From assembly GCA_025352865.1 (NCBI GenBank), contig JANXSB010000144.1, positions 1-11,884 on the forward strand: 11,884 bases of DNA. The letters are read 5' to 3'. The translations under genes and the position numbers were made by a program. Numbering within the stretch: position 1 is the stretch's first letter; the number at the start of each line of letters is the position of its first letter. The stretch is from Chthoniobacter sp. Its GTDB lineage: Bacteria > Verrucomicrobiota > Verrucomicrobiia > Chthoniobacterales > Chthoniobacteraceae. Below the pieces are notes generated by a model. The model saw nothing but the letters and a program-made list of their open reading frames with translations. It searched no databases and was not told where the DNA came from. Shown here one piece after another: positions 1 to 7,075 of the stretch.

Positions 1-1
1 C

Positions 2-283
2 ATAGACAAGAAGCGCGAGAAGGTGAGCCAGATGCGCCACTATCTCGACTCGAAGCACAAAGACTACGCGAACGCCGACGGCACGATGACCGACGAGCAG
101 AAGCGCGAGCATCTGAAAAAATACGAAGCCGACATCATCACGCCCGCCGAAGCCGCGGCGTGGAAACGCGGCGCGTCCAACGCGGGCTACCACTACCTCG
201 GCTGCGCGAAAACTTTCGCACTCATGGGCAAAGCATTCGCGGAGGCGAATCTCGGGATGATGCGCGGCAGACAGGAAAAGTGA
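2..283 (+). CDS. Sialate O-acetylesterase-like (SASA/DUF303) protein, C-terminal fragment
   Basis: The frame is open from the first bases of the window, so only the last 93 or so residues are present; a GTG at nt 23 is internal rather than the likely start. The fragment is charged and helical, then ends in a conserved-looking block, WKRGASNAGYHYLGCAKTFA, followed by GKAFAEANL. This resembles the C-terminus of SGNH-fold esterases of the SASA family, in which a YHYLG-type segment near the end carries the probable catalytic histidine and is followed by a last helix. Such enzymes remove O-acetyl groups from sugars and are usually exported; the N-terminus is outside the window, so no signal peptide can be checked. 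A sulfatase-type gene lies 151 nt downstream on the same strand, consistent with polysaccharide breakdown. The family call rests on remembered similarity of a short region. Confidence 0.6.
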   Translation: MDKKREKVSQMRHYLDSKHKDYANADGTMTDEQKREHLKKYEADIITPAEAAAWKRGASNAGYHYLGCAKTFALMGKAFAEANLGMMRGRQEK

Positions 284-336
284 CCCATCGCTTCACACAA
301 AAAACTAAGAGCATGTCGAAAAAGTCCAAGAGAAGT

Positions 337-404
337 CTCGCGCGAAGCCGCAAAGTTTCCCTCGTGAAAACGTCCTCCTTTGCGGCTCGGTGTCTTTGCG
401 CGAG
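337..404. repeat. Two-part inverted repeat in the 5' leader of the sulfatase fusion gene
   Basis: The inner arms are AGCCGCAAAG (346-355) and CTTTGCGGCT (378-387), a perfect 10-bp match around a 22-nt loop. The outer arms are CTCGCGC (337-343) and GCGCGAG (398-404), 7 bp, separated from the inner stem by 2 nt on one side and 10 nt on the other. CTTTGCG also occurs twice in direct orientation (378-384 and 394-400). The element ends 30 nt before the ATG at 435. It could fold in the leader mRNA or be one copy of a dispersed palindromic repeat. There is no U-run after it, so it is not an intrinsic terminator. Confidence 0.6.
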
Positions 405-434
405 CCACTTTTTCAACACTCTCTAAAGAGAACC

Positions 435-2291
435 ATGAAGCGCCGGCTCGTCTTTCTCACTCTCCTCGCTGTCGTCTCCGCTCGTGCGGCGGACAGGCCC
501 AACATCATTTTCATTTTCTCGGACGACCATGCACAGCATGCCATCTCGGCCTATGGATCGAAGGTCATCCAGACGCCGCATCTTGATCGGCTTGCGAGGG
601 AAGGCGCACGTTTCACGCGTTCGTTTTGCTTGAATTCCATCTGCACGCCCAGCCGCGCCACACTGCTCACCGGACAGTATTCGCACTTGAACGGCGTGCC
701 TGCTTTCAACCGCTTCGATGGCTCGCGCGACCATGTGGCCAAGCATCTACAGGCGGGCGGTTATCACACGGGTATCATTGGCAAATGGCATCTCGGCAGC
801 GATCCCACGGACTTCGACCGCTGGTTGGTGCTGCCCGGTCAGGGCGCTTATTGGGATCCCGCTTTCCTCGCGCCGGGTCGCACGCTGACCATTGAGGGCC
901 ATTGCACGGACATCATCACGGAGCTGGGTTTGGAATTCCTCAAGACGCGCCCCAAGGACAAACCGTTCTTTCTCATGCTGCATCATAAAGCGCCGCACCG
1001 AAATTGGGCGCCCGCCCCGCGGCACATCGCGATGTTCAAAGACAAAGTCATCCCCGAACCGGCGACGCTCTTCGATGATTACGCCACGCGCCCAACCGCG
1101 CTGCCTGCCAACGAACAGACCATCGCCCGCGACCTCAGTCGCCGTGATCTGAAGCTCGCCGAAGTGCTGCTGCGCGGGAAACGCCAGCGCGATTACGTGG
1201 ACGCCGCGATGCCGCAATTCGGCGAGGCCAACGTCGGGCATCTCTTGGAGCTGTTCGGCAAAGTGGACCAGCTCGAAGCTGCGGTGTTTCCGAAAGTAGC
1301 GAACATTCTCGAATCGAAAAACGCCGGCTACGAAATGATCGGCACCGACGGCCTGAGTTGCATCGTGTGCCATGAATTCAACGGACAGAAATCCGGCGAG
1401 ATGAGCGCGCTCGACCTCGCGCGTGTGACCGAGCGGCTAAAAAAGAACTGGTTCGCGCTTTACATGCGCCAGCCGTCGCGCTTTCACCCGACGGTCATCA
1501 TGCCGAGCTTCTGGCCAGACGGACAATCCACGCGCCCGGCCATCCTCGGCGGCGACACCGCGCAGCAAATCGAGGCGCTGTGGAGCTATCTCGAAGACGG
1601 CACGCGCGCGAAAAAACCAGTCGGCCTTTCCCGGCAGTCGAACGAACTGCGCGTCGGCGACACCACGGAGATCTGCCGCGGGCAAAGCCCCGTGGGCTAT
1701 CGCGGCATCGGCGTCGGCTATCCCGAGCGCATCAGCCTCGCCTTCGACTCCGGCGAAATGGCGCTGCGTCAGCTTTGGAAAGGAGACTTCGCCAGCATTG
1801 ATTTGGGCCACTTCCAGCCGCGGGGAACCGACGCGATTTCCTTCCCGCCCGGCATCCCCTTCCACCGCCTGACATCGCTGGAGGACAACTGGCCCTACAA
1901 AGGAAAAACCAACCACGCTTTCCCGCAGGACCACGGATACCAGTTCCGCGGTTATACGCTCGACGCCGCGCGTAGGCCAACTTTGCTTTACCACTACGGC
2001 GACATCGCGGTGGAGGATTTCTTCGAGGACGCGCGCGATAAGGACGGCCAAGCCTACTTCAAGCGCACGCTCCGCTTCGACGCGCCCGTCGAGCAATCCC
2101 CATTTTACTTCCGCGCCGCCGCCGGAAAAAAGATCACCGCCACCGACCGCACGTTCACCGTGGACAAGCTCCAGGTCCGCATCACCAGCGACCACCAGGG
2201 CGTCGTCCGCGAAGGCGAAAACGGCGACGTCCTCATCCCCCTCACACTCCCGAAAGGGCGCTCCACACTCACTCTCGAATATCAATGGTAA
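435..2291 (+). CDS. Truncated sulfatase fused in frame to a cytochrome c C-terminal module
   Basis: A 618-residue exported ORF with two unrelated parts. The ATG at 435 is chosen because it gives a signal peptide (basic MKRR, hydrophobic core, SARA before ADRPN); an upstream GTG at 390 would only prefix it. Residues 20-240 match the N-terminal half of a type I sulfatase: metal-binding SDD (29-31), C70 of the CTPSR motif that becomes formylglycine, GKWHLG (116-121) and HHKAPH (183-188). The C-terminal sulfatase half with its remaining metal ligands and the last subdomain is missing. From about residue 242 the sequence resembles the C-terminal part of a monohaem cytochrome protein: CIVCH (309-313), a candidate axial Met in VIMPS (M356), then a beta-rich module (about 405-618). 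The sulfatase half is probably inactive. It overlaps the next gene by 7 nt. It may be a genuine fusion, a deletion product or an assembly chimera. Confidence 0.8.
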   Translation: MKRRLVFLTLLAVVSARAADRPNIIFIFSDDHAQHAISAYGSKVIQTPHLDRLAREGARFTRSFCLNSICTPSRATLLTGQYSHLNGVPAFNRFDGSRDHVAKHLQAGGYHTGIIGKWHLGSDPTDFDRWLVLPGQGAYWDPAFLAPGRTLTIEGHCTDIITELGLEFLKTRPKDKPFFLMLHHKAPHRNWAPAPRHIAMFKDKVIPEPATLFDDYATRPTALPANEQTIARDLSRRDLKLAEVLLRGKRQRDYVDAAMPQFGEANVGHLLELFGKVDQLEAAVFPKVANILESKNAGYEMIGTDGLSCIVCHEFNGQKSGEMSALDLARVTERLKKNWFALYMRQPSRFHPTVIMPSFWPDGQSTRPAILGGDTAQQIEALWSYLEDGTRAKKPVGLSRQSNELRVGDTTEICRGQSPVGYRGIGVGYPERISLAFDSGEMALRQLWKGDFASIDLGHFQPRGTDAISFPPGIPFHRLTSLEDNWPYKGKTNHAFPQDHGYQFRGYTLDAARRPTLLYHYGDIAVEDFFEDARDKDGQAYFKRTLRFDAPVEQSPFYFRAAAGKKITATDRTFTVDKLQVRITSDHQGVVREGENGDVLIPLTLPKGRSTLTLEYQW

Positions 2292-3775
2292 ACGCCCGCA
2301 CCATCCTCATCCTCACCGTCCTCGCCCTCGCACCACAACTCCGCGCCGAAGAAGACCTCGGTGAAATGTGGGGCACTGCGGCGGAAGAGGCGAAGTATTA
2401 TCCGATTGTCAACATCCCGATCCCGGCGGCCGTGCCGATGCGGCCGGGCGGGCTGGAGATTTTGCCGGACGGTCGCCTCGCGGTCGGCACGCGGCGCGGC
2501 GACATTTATTTTGTGAAAGGCGCATTCGATACCCCGCCGAAGCCCGAGTATCACCTTTTCGCCAGCGGGCAGGACGAGATCTTCTCCCTCTCGTGGCGTG
2601 ACGGCGCGATGACGGCCACGACATGGGGCGAAGTCACCCGCATCTCGGACACCGACGGCGATGGAGTCGCCGACCGCTACGACACGCTGACGAACAACTG
2701 GGGCTACGGCGAGTATCATGAATTTGCCTTTGCCTCGAAGCACGATCCCGAAGGGAACATCTGGGTGGCGCTCGGCCTGAGCAGTTCCTACGAATCGCAC
2801 AATCTCTTCCGCGGCTGGGCCGTGAAAGTCACGCCGGATGGGAAGATGATTCCCTTGTGCAGCGGACTGCGCAGTCCGGCGGGTGTAGGCCCGAATGCCG
2901 AAGGGGCGATGTTTGCCATCGAGAGTCAGGGTCCATGGAATGGATGCTGTTCGCTGAAGCACCTTAAAGAGGGTGCCTTCCTCGGACATCCCGCGAGCTA
3001 TAATTGGTATCCATTTTCCGGCATGAAAGTGCCGGAGCGGGAGCCGATGAGCGACTCGCGCATGGGCATCGAAAAGAAGCGCGTGAAGGAACTCGTGCCC
3101 CCCGCAGTTAGGTTTCCCTATATTAAAATGGGCCGCTCGATTTCCGGTTTCCGGCTTAACAAAACCGGCGGCAAGTTTGGCCCGTTCGACGGCCAGCTTT
3201 TCCTGGGCGACTACAGCCTCAGCATCATCATGCGCGCGACCACCGAGCAAGTGAACGGCGTGTGGCAGGGCGCGTGTTATCCATTCCGCGAAGGACTCGC
3301 TACCGGCATCATGAACGTCGAGTTCTCGCCCAAAGGCCAGCTCATCGCTGCTGGCTTCACGACCAACCGCCAGTGGCCCGTCCGCGGGACCGAGCCGTTC
3401 GCCCTCCAGCGCATCGACTGGAGCGGTGTCGTCCCCTTCGAGGTCAAAGAAATCAACATCCGCAAAGACGGCTTCCTCCTCACCTTCACAAAGCCCGTGA
3501 ACAAAGACACCGCCGCGCGCCCCGACACCTACACCATCACCACCTACACCCACATCTACCAGGGCGCATACGGCAGCCCCGAAGTGGACCAAACCACCCC
3601 GCGCATTACCGAAGCCACCCCCTCCGCCGACGGCCTCACCGTCTATCTGCATCTGGATAAAATCACCGAAGACCACATCCACGACTTCGACCTCGGCAAA
3701 GTCCTCGCGCAGGCCGGTCAGCACCTTCTGCATAATAAGGCATACTACACCGTGAACGAAATCCCCCGTGAGTAG
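2285..3775 (+). CDS. Exported beta-propeller protein of the PVC membrane-bound-dehydrogenase type
   Basis: A 496-residue protein with a signal peptide (residues 1 to about 21, core ILILTVLALA). The body has repeated propeller-like strands: GGLEILPDGRLAVGTRRGDIY (blade start, residues 55-75), WGEVTRISDTDGDGVADR with an Asp-rich calcium-like loop at 122-130, and GLRSPAGVGPNAEG at 194-207. This resembles the N-terminal dehydrogenase-like propeller domain common in Planctomycetes and Verrucomicrobia (TIGR02604-like), related to soluble PQQ glucose dehydrogenases. A C-terminal beta module (about 385-492) contains LLTFTKPV and AYGSPEVD. Its ATG overlaps the stop of the cytochrome-containing ORF, so translation is probably coupled, and the cytochrome may accept electrons from it. 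That partnership is inferred from adjacency. The substrate is unknown; a sugar or alcohol is a guess. Confidence 0.75.
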   Translation: MVNARTILILTVLALAPQLRAEEDLGEMWGTAAEEAKYYPIVNIPIPAAVPMRPGGLEILPDGRLAVGTRRGDIYFVKGAFDTPPKPEYHLFASGQDEIFSLSWRDGAMTATTWGEVTRISDTDGDGVADRYDTLTNNWGYGEYHEFAFASKHDPEGNIWVALGLSSSYESHNLFRGWAVKVTPDGKMIPLCSGLRSPAGVGPNAEGAMFAIESQGPWNGCCSLKHLKEGAFLGHPASYNWYPFSGMKVPEREPMSDSRMGIEKKRVKELVPPAVRFPYIKMGRSISGFRLNKTGGKFGPFDGQLFLGDYSLSIIMRATTEQVNGVWQGACYPFREGLATGIMNVEFSPKGQLIAAGFTTNRQWPVRGTEPFALQRIDWSGVVPFEVKEINIRKDGFLLTFTKPVNKDTAARPDTYTITTYTHIYQGAYGSPEVDQTTPRITEATPSADGLTVYLHLDKITEDHIHDFDLGKVLAQAGQHLLHNKAYYTVNEIPRE

Positions 3776-3802
3776 CGGCGGGAAAAAGGAAATTAATCCA
3801 CG

Positions 3803-3822
3803 AGTCCATTCGCGAGTGGACT
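3803..3822 (+). promoter_or_regulatory. Hairpin directly before the start codon of the DUF3472-like gene
   Basis: AGTCCA (3803-3808) and TGGACT (3817-3822) form a 6-bp stem with an 8-nt loop, followed by AAAAA and the ATG at 3828. Because A residues rather than T follow the stem, it is not an intrinsic terminator for the + strand. The nearest purine-rich SD-like stretch (GGAAAAAGGAAA, 3781-3792) is on the far side of the hairpin. The hairpin could bring that site closer or mask the start, but this is inference. Confidence 0.35.
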
Positions 3823-3827
3823 AAAAA

Positions 3828-5765
3828 ATGAACAGCTCACTCATAAACATTGGCATCGCATTCTGCATAAGTCTTGGTGCCTTTTCGAGCAAAGCAGCGG
3901 ATGCTCCCGGCCTTTACTCCTTCGAGCGCAATCCTAATGAGCCTGTCCTGTTCAAAGCGACGACGGTGGATGTTAGCGGCGAGACTGTGCCCACTGTTTA
4001 TATGGGGCAGATTGCACAAAATGGTGGGATAGACTTAACGCCAAACAATGGCTTTTTTGACTACAATTGGTGCGCGGGCGGAGACCTGGGCGACTCCAGC
4101 CCGGAGGAGTTCGAGTTCTATGTCAGTCGCTGGAAATACAAATACTTGAACAAGCGTCCCAGCTATGACCCGAATCATGCGACGGGGCTTGGTGATGTGC
4201 GTTGGTATTTGTGGTGCCCAAAGGAAGGCGATGTCACGGCGACATTCTATATGGACGTGCCGCCCGAGGAATCCAAAGAACCGTGGGAGGTAAAAGTTGG
4301 CGAGGAAGTGCAAAGCCTTCAATTAAACCCAAGCGAGGATGGTTTGCCGCAACAACAAACGCTGACGTTCAGGGTGAAGAAGGCAGGCAAGTATCCTTTC
4401 TTCATGGGGCGTGGCAAAACACCGCTCGGTCCGGTGACTAAGATTTACGGTGTGCGCTTGAGCGGAAGTGCGATTGCCGAAGCTAGTTTGCTGCGCGGCT
4501 CCTGGACTCCCGAAGGGGTCGTGTGCGGCTATTGCACGCCGAAGGAATGTGCTGCGCCGACGATGTGGGTTTTTGAAACGCAGAATACCGGGAAGGATTA
4601 TTCCTACACGCCTCTCTTAATTCGCAGTGGCTATTTCGGCAGCCTATTTAGCACTGATGGCGCTGTGCCTAAGAATGGCAGCTTTAACTTTTCCATGTGG
4701 GTGAATGAGCCGATGCCGCCAAATGAAAAGATGCCGCGACTCATCGGCACCGGCCTCGTCGGTGCGAAATGGAGCACGTTTGGCAACGAGGGCGCGGGGA
4801 TTAAGTTCGACAACGCGATTACTTATCCCGATGGCACCGACCGTATTATTCAGGCGTTGCGCATTGAGTTCAAAGAACACCTGTGGACTTACTTTGCCTA
4901 TTGGTATGACGAGAGCGCCAAGCTTTGGAGACTCTATGCCTCGGCTCAGGAATACGATGCCAATTCGCCGGATGTCCTCACCAAAGGCACGACGCGCGAA
5001 GTGGGAACCTTTGTTGAAGTGCCGTTTTCCTGTGGCATTGGCCGCATTGGCGACCGGCATATCGGCGTGAAGCGACGCGGTTGGTTTTATGGAAGCGACG
5101 GGCAATTCTATCGCGCCAAGATGGGTTGGAGTGGTTGGACCAACGGCGAAGCACTCCCGACCGATGTTTACCGCAAGGGTGCTACGGAGAAACTAGTTTT
5201 TGGGAAAGACCAGGCGCTGTTTGATCCGCGCCATGTCGAATATATGAGCGACTATGCCACGGAGGGCTGGATGGCGGCTTATACCGGCGGCTTTGAACGC
5301 TATCCTTCGTATGTGACGGGCCCGACGGAGCCGCCCGCGACGACCACCGATCAGAAGCCGGAATACATGCAGCCCGACAAGGTGCGGCAGTTGTTTGAGC
5401 TGCCTGTGGAGTTTGGTGGCTCGAAAGTTTCTGCTATCCACTCCGCTGGAGCGGTCATCGAATATGAGATCAAAAAGACGGGGCCGAATTCGCGCGCCAC
5501 GCTTTATTACGGCACGCACGATGGCATCACTTTTCTGCACAAAACGAGCAACGGGCATGGCTCCAAAGCGGAAATGGAAATGAACTCTCCCGAGCGGACG
5601 TGGCAGGACTCGTTGCCTGAGAAAGGGATCCAAAAAGGTGGTTCGCGATTTGAATTGAGCGGACTCAAGCCGGGCACCACTTACTACTTCCGCCTGTTTG
5701 TGACGCATGAGGAAGGGAAGAGTTGGGATTACGAATCGGGGAGTTTCACCACTCATAACAATTAG
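3828..5765 (+). CDS. Large secreted DUF3472-like protein with C-terminal FN3-like domain
   Basis: A 645-residue protein with a signal peptide (residues 1 to about 24, ending SSKAADA). An N-terminal beta-rich domain (about 28-215) contains RWYLWCPKEGDVTATFYMDV and a later LTFRVKKAGKYPF strand, resembling the sugar-binding-like domains (DUF5077 type) that often precede DUF3472. The middle (about 240-480) resembles DUF3472: SFNFSMWVNEP, TFGNEGAGIKF, YFAYWYDESAKLWRLYAS and GWFYGSDGQFYRAKMGWSGW. The end (about 550-645) looks like a fibronectin type III fold, with FELSGLKPGTTYYFRLFVT. No catalytic residues can be assigned; a role in surface carbohydrate binding or breakdown is inferred from architecture and neighbours. 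It starts 52 nt after the propeller gene and is visibly poorer in G/C at third codon positions than its neighbours, suggesting a different origin. The domain names are from memory and not certain. Confidence 0.65.
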   Translation: MNSSLINIGIAFCISLGAFSSKAADAPGLYSFERNPNEPVLFKATTVDVSGETVPTVYMGQIAQNGGIDLTPNNGFFDYNWCAGGDLGDSSPEEFEFYVSRWKYKYLNKRPSYDPNHATGLGDVRWYLWCPKEGDVTATFYMDVPPEESKEPWEVKVGEEVQSLQLNPSEDGLPQQQTLTFRVKKAGKYPFFMGRGKTPLGPVTKIYGVRLSGSAIAEASLLRGSWTPEGVVCGYCTPKECAAPTMWVFETQNTGKDYSYTPLLIRSGYFGSLFSTDGAVPKNGSFNFSMWVNEPMPPNEKMPRLIGTGLVGAKWSTFGNEGAGIKFDNAITYPDGTDRIIQALRIEFKEHLWTYFAYWYDESAKLWRLYASAQEYDANSPDVLTKGTTREVGTFVEVPFSCGIGRIGDRHIGVKRRGWFYGSDGQFYRAKMGWSGWTNGEALPTDVYRKGATEKLVFGKDQALFDPRHVEYMSDYATEGWMAAYTGGFERYPSYVTGPTEPPATTTDQKPEYMQPDKVRQLFELPVEFGGSKVSAIHSAGAVIEYEIKKTGPNSRATLYYGTHDGITFLHKTSNGHGSKAEMEMNSPERTWQDSLPEKGIQKGGSRFELSGLKPGTTYYFRLFVTHEEGKSWDYESGSFTTHNN

Positions 5766-5772
5766 CGCCTTT

Positions 5773-6690
5773 ATGCCAAATCTCATGCGCCACCTTTCTT
5801 GCGCACTCGCGTTCCTTTTATCCTGCGCCTCCCTCCGTGCCGACGATGGGCCGCAATGGCTGACGTATCCGGGCGGAGAAGGCCCAGTCAAAGGCAAGCG
5901 GGTGGTGCTGATTGCGGCGGACCAAGAGTATCGCAGCGAGCAATCCATGCCGATGATGGCGAAAATTCTCAGCACGCATCATGGGTTCGATTGCACGGTG
6001 CTTTTCGCGGTGAACGAGAGGGGCGAGGTGGACCCGACGATGCCGGTTTATCCGGAGAAAGGGCAGCCGCTCAAAGAGCATCACATCTCCGGTCTGGAGC
6101 AGCTCGCTTCGGCGGACCTCGTGGTCTTTTTCCCGCGCCTGCTGACGCTGCCGATGGCGGAGCGGGAGCTGATTGTGAAGTATGTGGATTCGGGGAAGCC
6201 GATCATTTCGCTGCGGACGGGGAATCACGGGTTTCACGCGGCGCTGCCGTATAAGATCAACGGCCAGCCGGTGCGCTGGGGCGAGGATATTCTGGGCGGA
6301 ACGTTCATGGAGCATCATGGGCGCTATCATGCGGACTCGACGCGCGGGAATATCGTGCCGGAGCAAAAGGAGCATCCGATTTTGATTGGGGTGAGCGACA
6401 TCTGGGGGGACTCGGATGTTTATCGGACTTACAAAGCTGGCGGGAGCTTGGATTGCCCGCAGATTTCACACCCACTCCATGAGACGCTACAATGTGCCCA
6501 TCCTCCTCGCCATCATCCTGCCCATCGCCGCGGCTGCCTTCTGGCTCGTCAGCACTTCCCGCGCGGCGACGGAGACGCCCGAATACAAGGTCATCCGCAC
6601 CGACGAGGAATTCGAGATCCGCGACTACCCGGCGCTCACCATCGCGACCACGCCGATGAACGACGATGGGATGAACGGCGGCTTCCGTGA
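5773..6690 (+). CDS. ThuA-like protein, 3'-truncated, with an out-of-frame tail
   Basis: The ATG at 5773 (alternative 5785) gives a signal peptide ending near SLRADDG. Residues about 40-222 look like a ThuA-type class I glutamine-amidotransferase-like fold, common in sugar-utilisation loci of these phyla: KRVVLIAADQEYRSEQSMPM, ADLVVFFPRLLTLP, VDSGKPIISLRTGNHGF, ILGGTFMEHHGRY and HPILIGVSDIWGDSDVYRTY. Real ThuA-like proteins continue for roughly 80 more residues with a strand-rich end. Here, after about residue 222-228 (nt 6435-6460), the frame becomes a His/Arg-rich run of low-complexity residues that is simply the SOUL gene read in another frame, until a chance stop at 6690. The credible part is therefore 5773 to about 6450. 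It starts 7 nt after the DUF3472-like gene. It is probably a broken gene. The biochemical function of the family is poorly defined. Confidence 0.7.
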   Translation: MPNLMRHLSCALAFLLSCASLRADDGPQWLTYPGGEGPVKGKRVVLIAADQEYRSEQSMPMMAKILSTHHGFDCTVLFAVNERGEVDPTMPVYPEKGQPLKEHHISGLEQLASADLVVFFPRLLTLPMAERELIVKYVDSGKPIISLRTGNHGFHAALPYKINGQPVRWGEDILGGTFMEHHGRYHADSTRGNIVPEQKEHPILIGVSDIWGDSDVYRTYKAGGSLDCPQISHPLHETLQCAHPPRHHPAHRRGCLLARQHFPRGDGDARIQGHPHRRGIRDPRLPGAHHRDHADERRWDERRLP

Positions 6691-7075
6691 GTTATTCCGC
6701 TTCATCACCGGCAAGAATGAAGGCGTGGAGAAGATCGAGATGACCGCGCCGGTCCTGATCGACACTGCGAAGGATCACAAATCGATGAGCTTCATCATGC
6801 CGAAGAAAGCCGTGGAGAAAGGCGTGCCGAAACCCGCGGGCGAAACCGTGAAGCTGGGCAAGGTGGAGGCGGCGAAATTTGCGGTGCTGCGCTTCGCAGG
6901 TGGACGCACGGCGGAGAATGAAAAGGCGGCCATCGAGAAACTCAAGGCCTGGCTCGCTGGGCAGAAGACCGCGCACAAAGGCGATCCAATCTTTGCCTAC
7001 TACGACCCGCCGTGGACGCCTGTTTTCCTGCGTCGCAACGAAGTGATGATCCGAATCGAAAAGCACCATGACTAA
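6479..7075 (+). CDS. SOUL-family haem-binding protein, membrane-anchored or exported
   Basis: A 198-residue protein. The ATG at 6479 puts a hydrophobic segment at residues 7-25 (VPILLAIILPIAAAAFWLV), either a membrane anchor or an uncleaved signal. The rest is a full-length SOUL domain: EYKVIRTDEEFEIRDYP (35-51), GGFRELFRFITGKN (67-80), KIEMTAPVL (85-93), SFIMPKK (104-110) and YDPPWTPVFLRRNEVM (175-190). SOUL proteins bind haem or related tetrapyrroles; the bacterial members have no firmly established role. The 5' side is abnormal, because the ThuA-like frame runs over the first 212 nt of this gene and no good ribosome-binding site precedes the ATG, so the native upstream region may have been lost at the presumed junction. 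The stop overlaps the next gene's start by 8 nt. Confidence 0.85.
   Translation: MRRYNVPILLAIILPIAAAAFWLVSTSRAATETPEYKVIRTDEEFEIRDYPALTIATTPMNDDGMNGGFRELFRFITGKNEGVEKIEMTAPVLIDTAKDHKSMSFIMPKKAVEKGVPKPAGETVKLGKVEAAKFAVLRFAGGRTAENEKAAIEKLKAWLAGQKTAHKGDPIFAYYDPPWTPVFLRRNEVMIRIEKHHD

Noticed and set aside
390..434. GTG at 390 as the start of the sulfatase fusion
   Set aside because: The added 15 residues overlap the inverted repeat and would place a non-hydrophobic extension before a good signal peptide that begins at the ATG at 435.
747..1373. Minus-strand open frame of 208 codons under the sulfatase/cytochrome junction
   Set aside because: It crosses the junction without any recognisable domain; considered a shadow frame.
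1437..2285. Minus-strand open frame of 282 codons under the cytochrome part
   Set aside because: It is a shadow of the plus-strand frame, which carries CxxCH and conserved C-terminal blocks.
2282..3733. Long minus-strand open frame of 483 codons antisense to the propeller gene
   Set aside because: High G/C content leaves the antisense frame free of stops. The plus-strand frame has a signal peptide, propeller motifs and operon overlap, while the antisense product shows no family features.
5193..5975. Minus-strand open frame of 260 codons spanning the DUF3472-like/ThuA boundary
   Set aside because: It is very rich in Arg, His and Ser without domain features and lies antisense to two signal-peptide-bearing genes.
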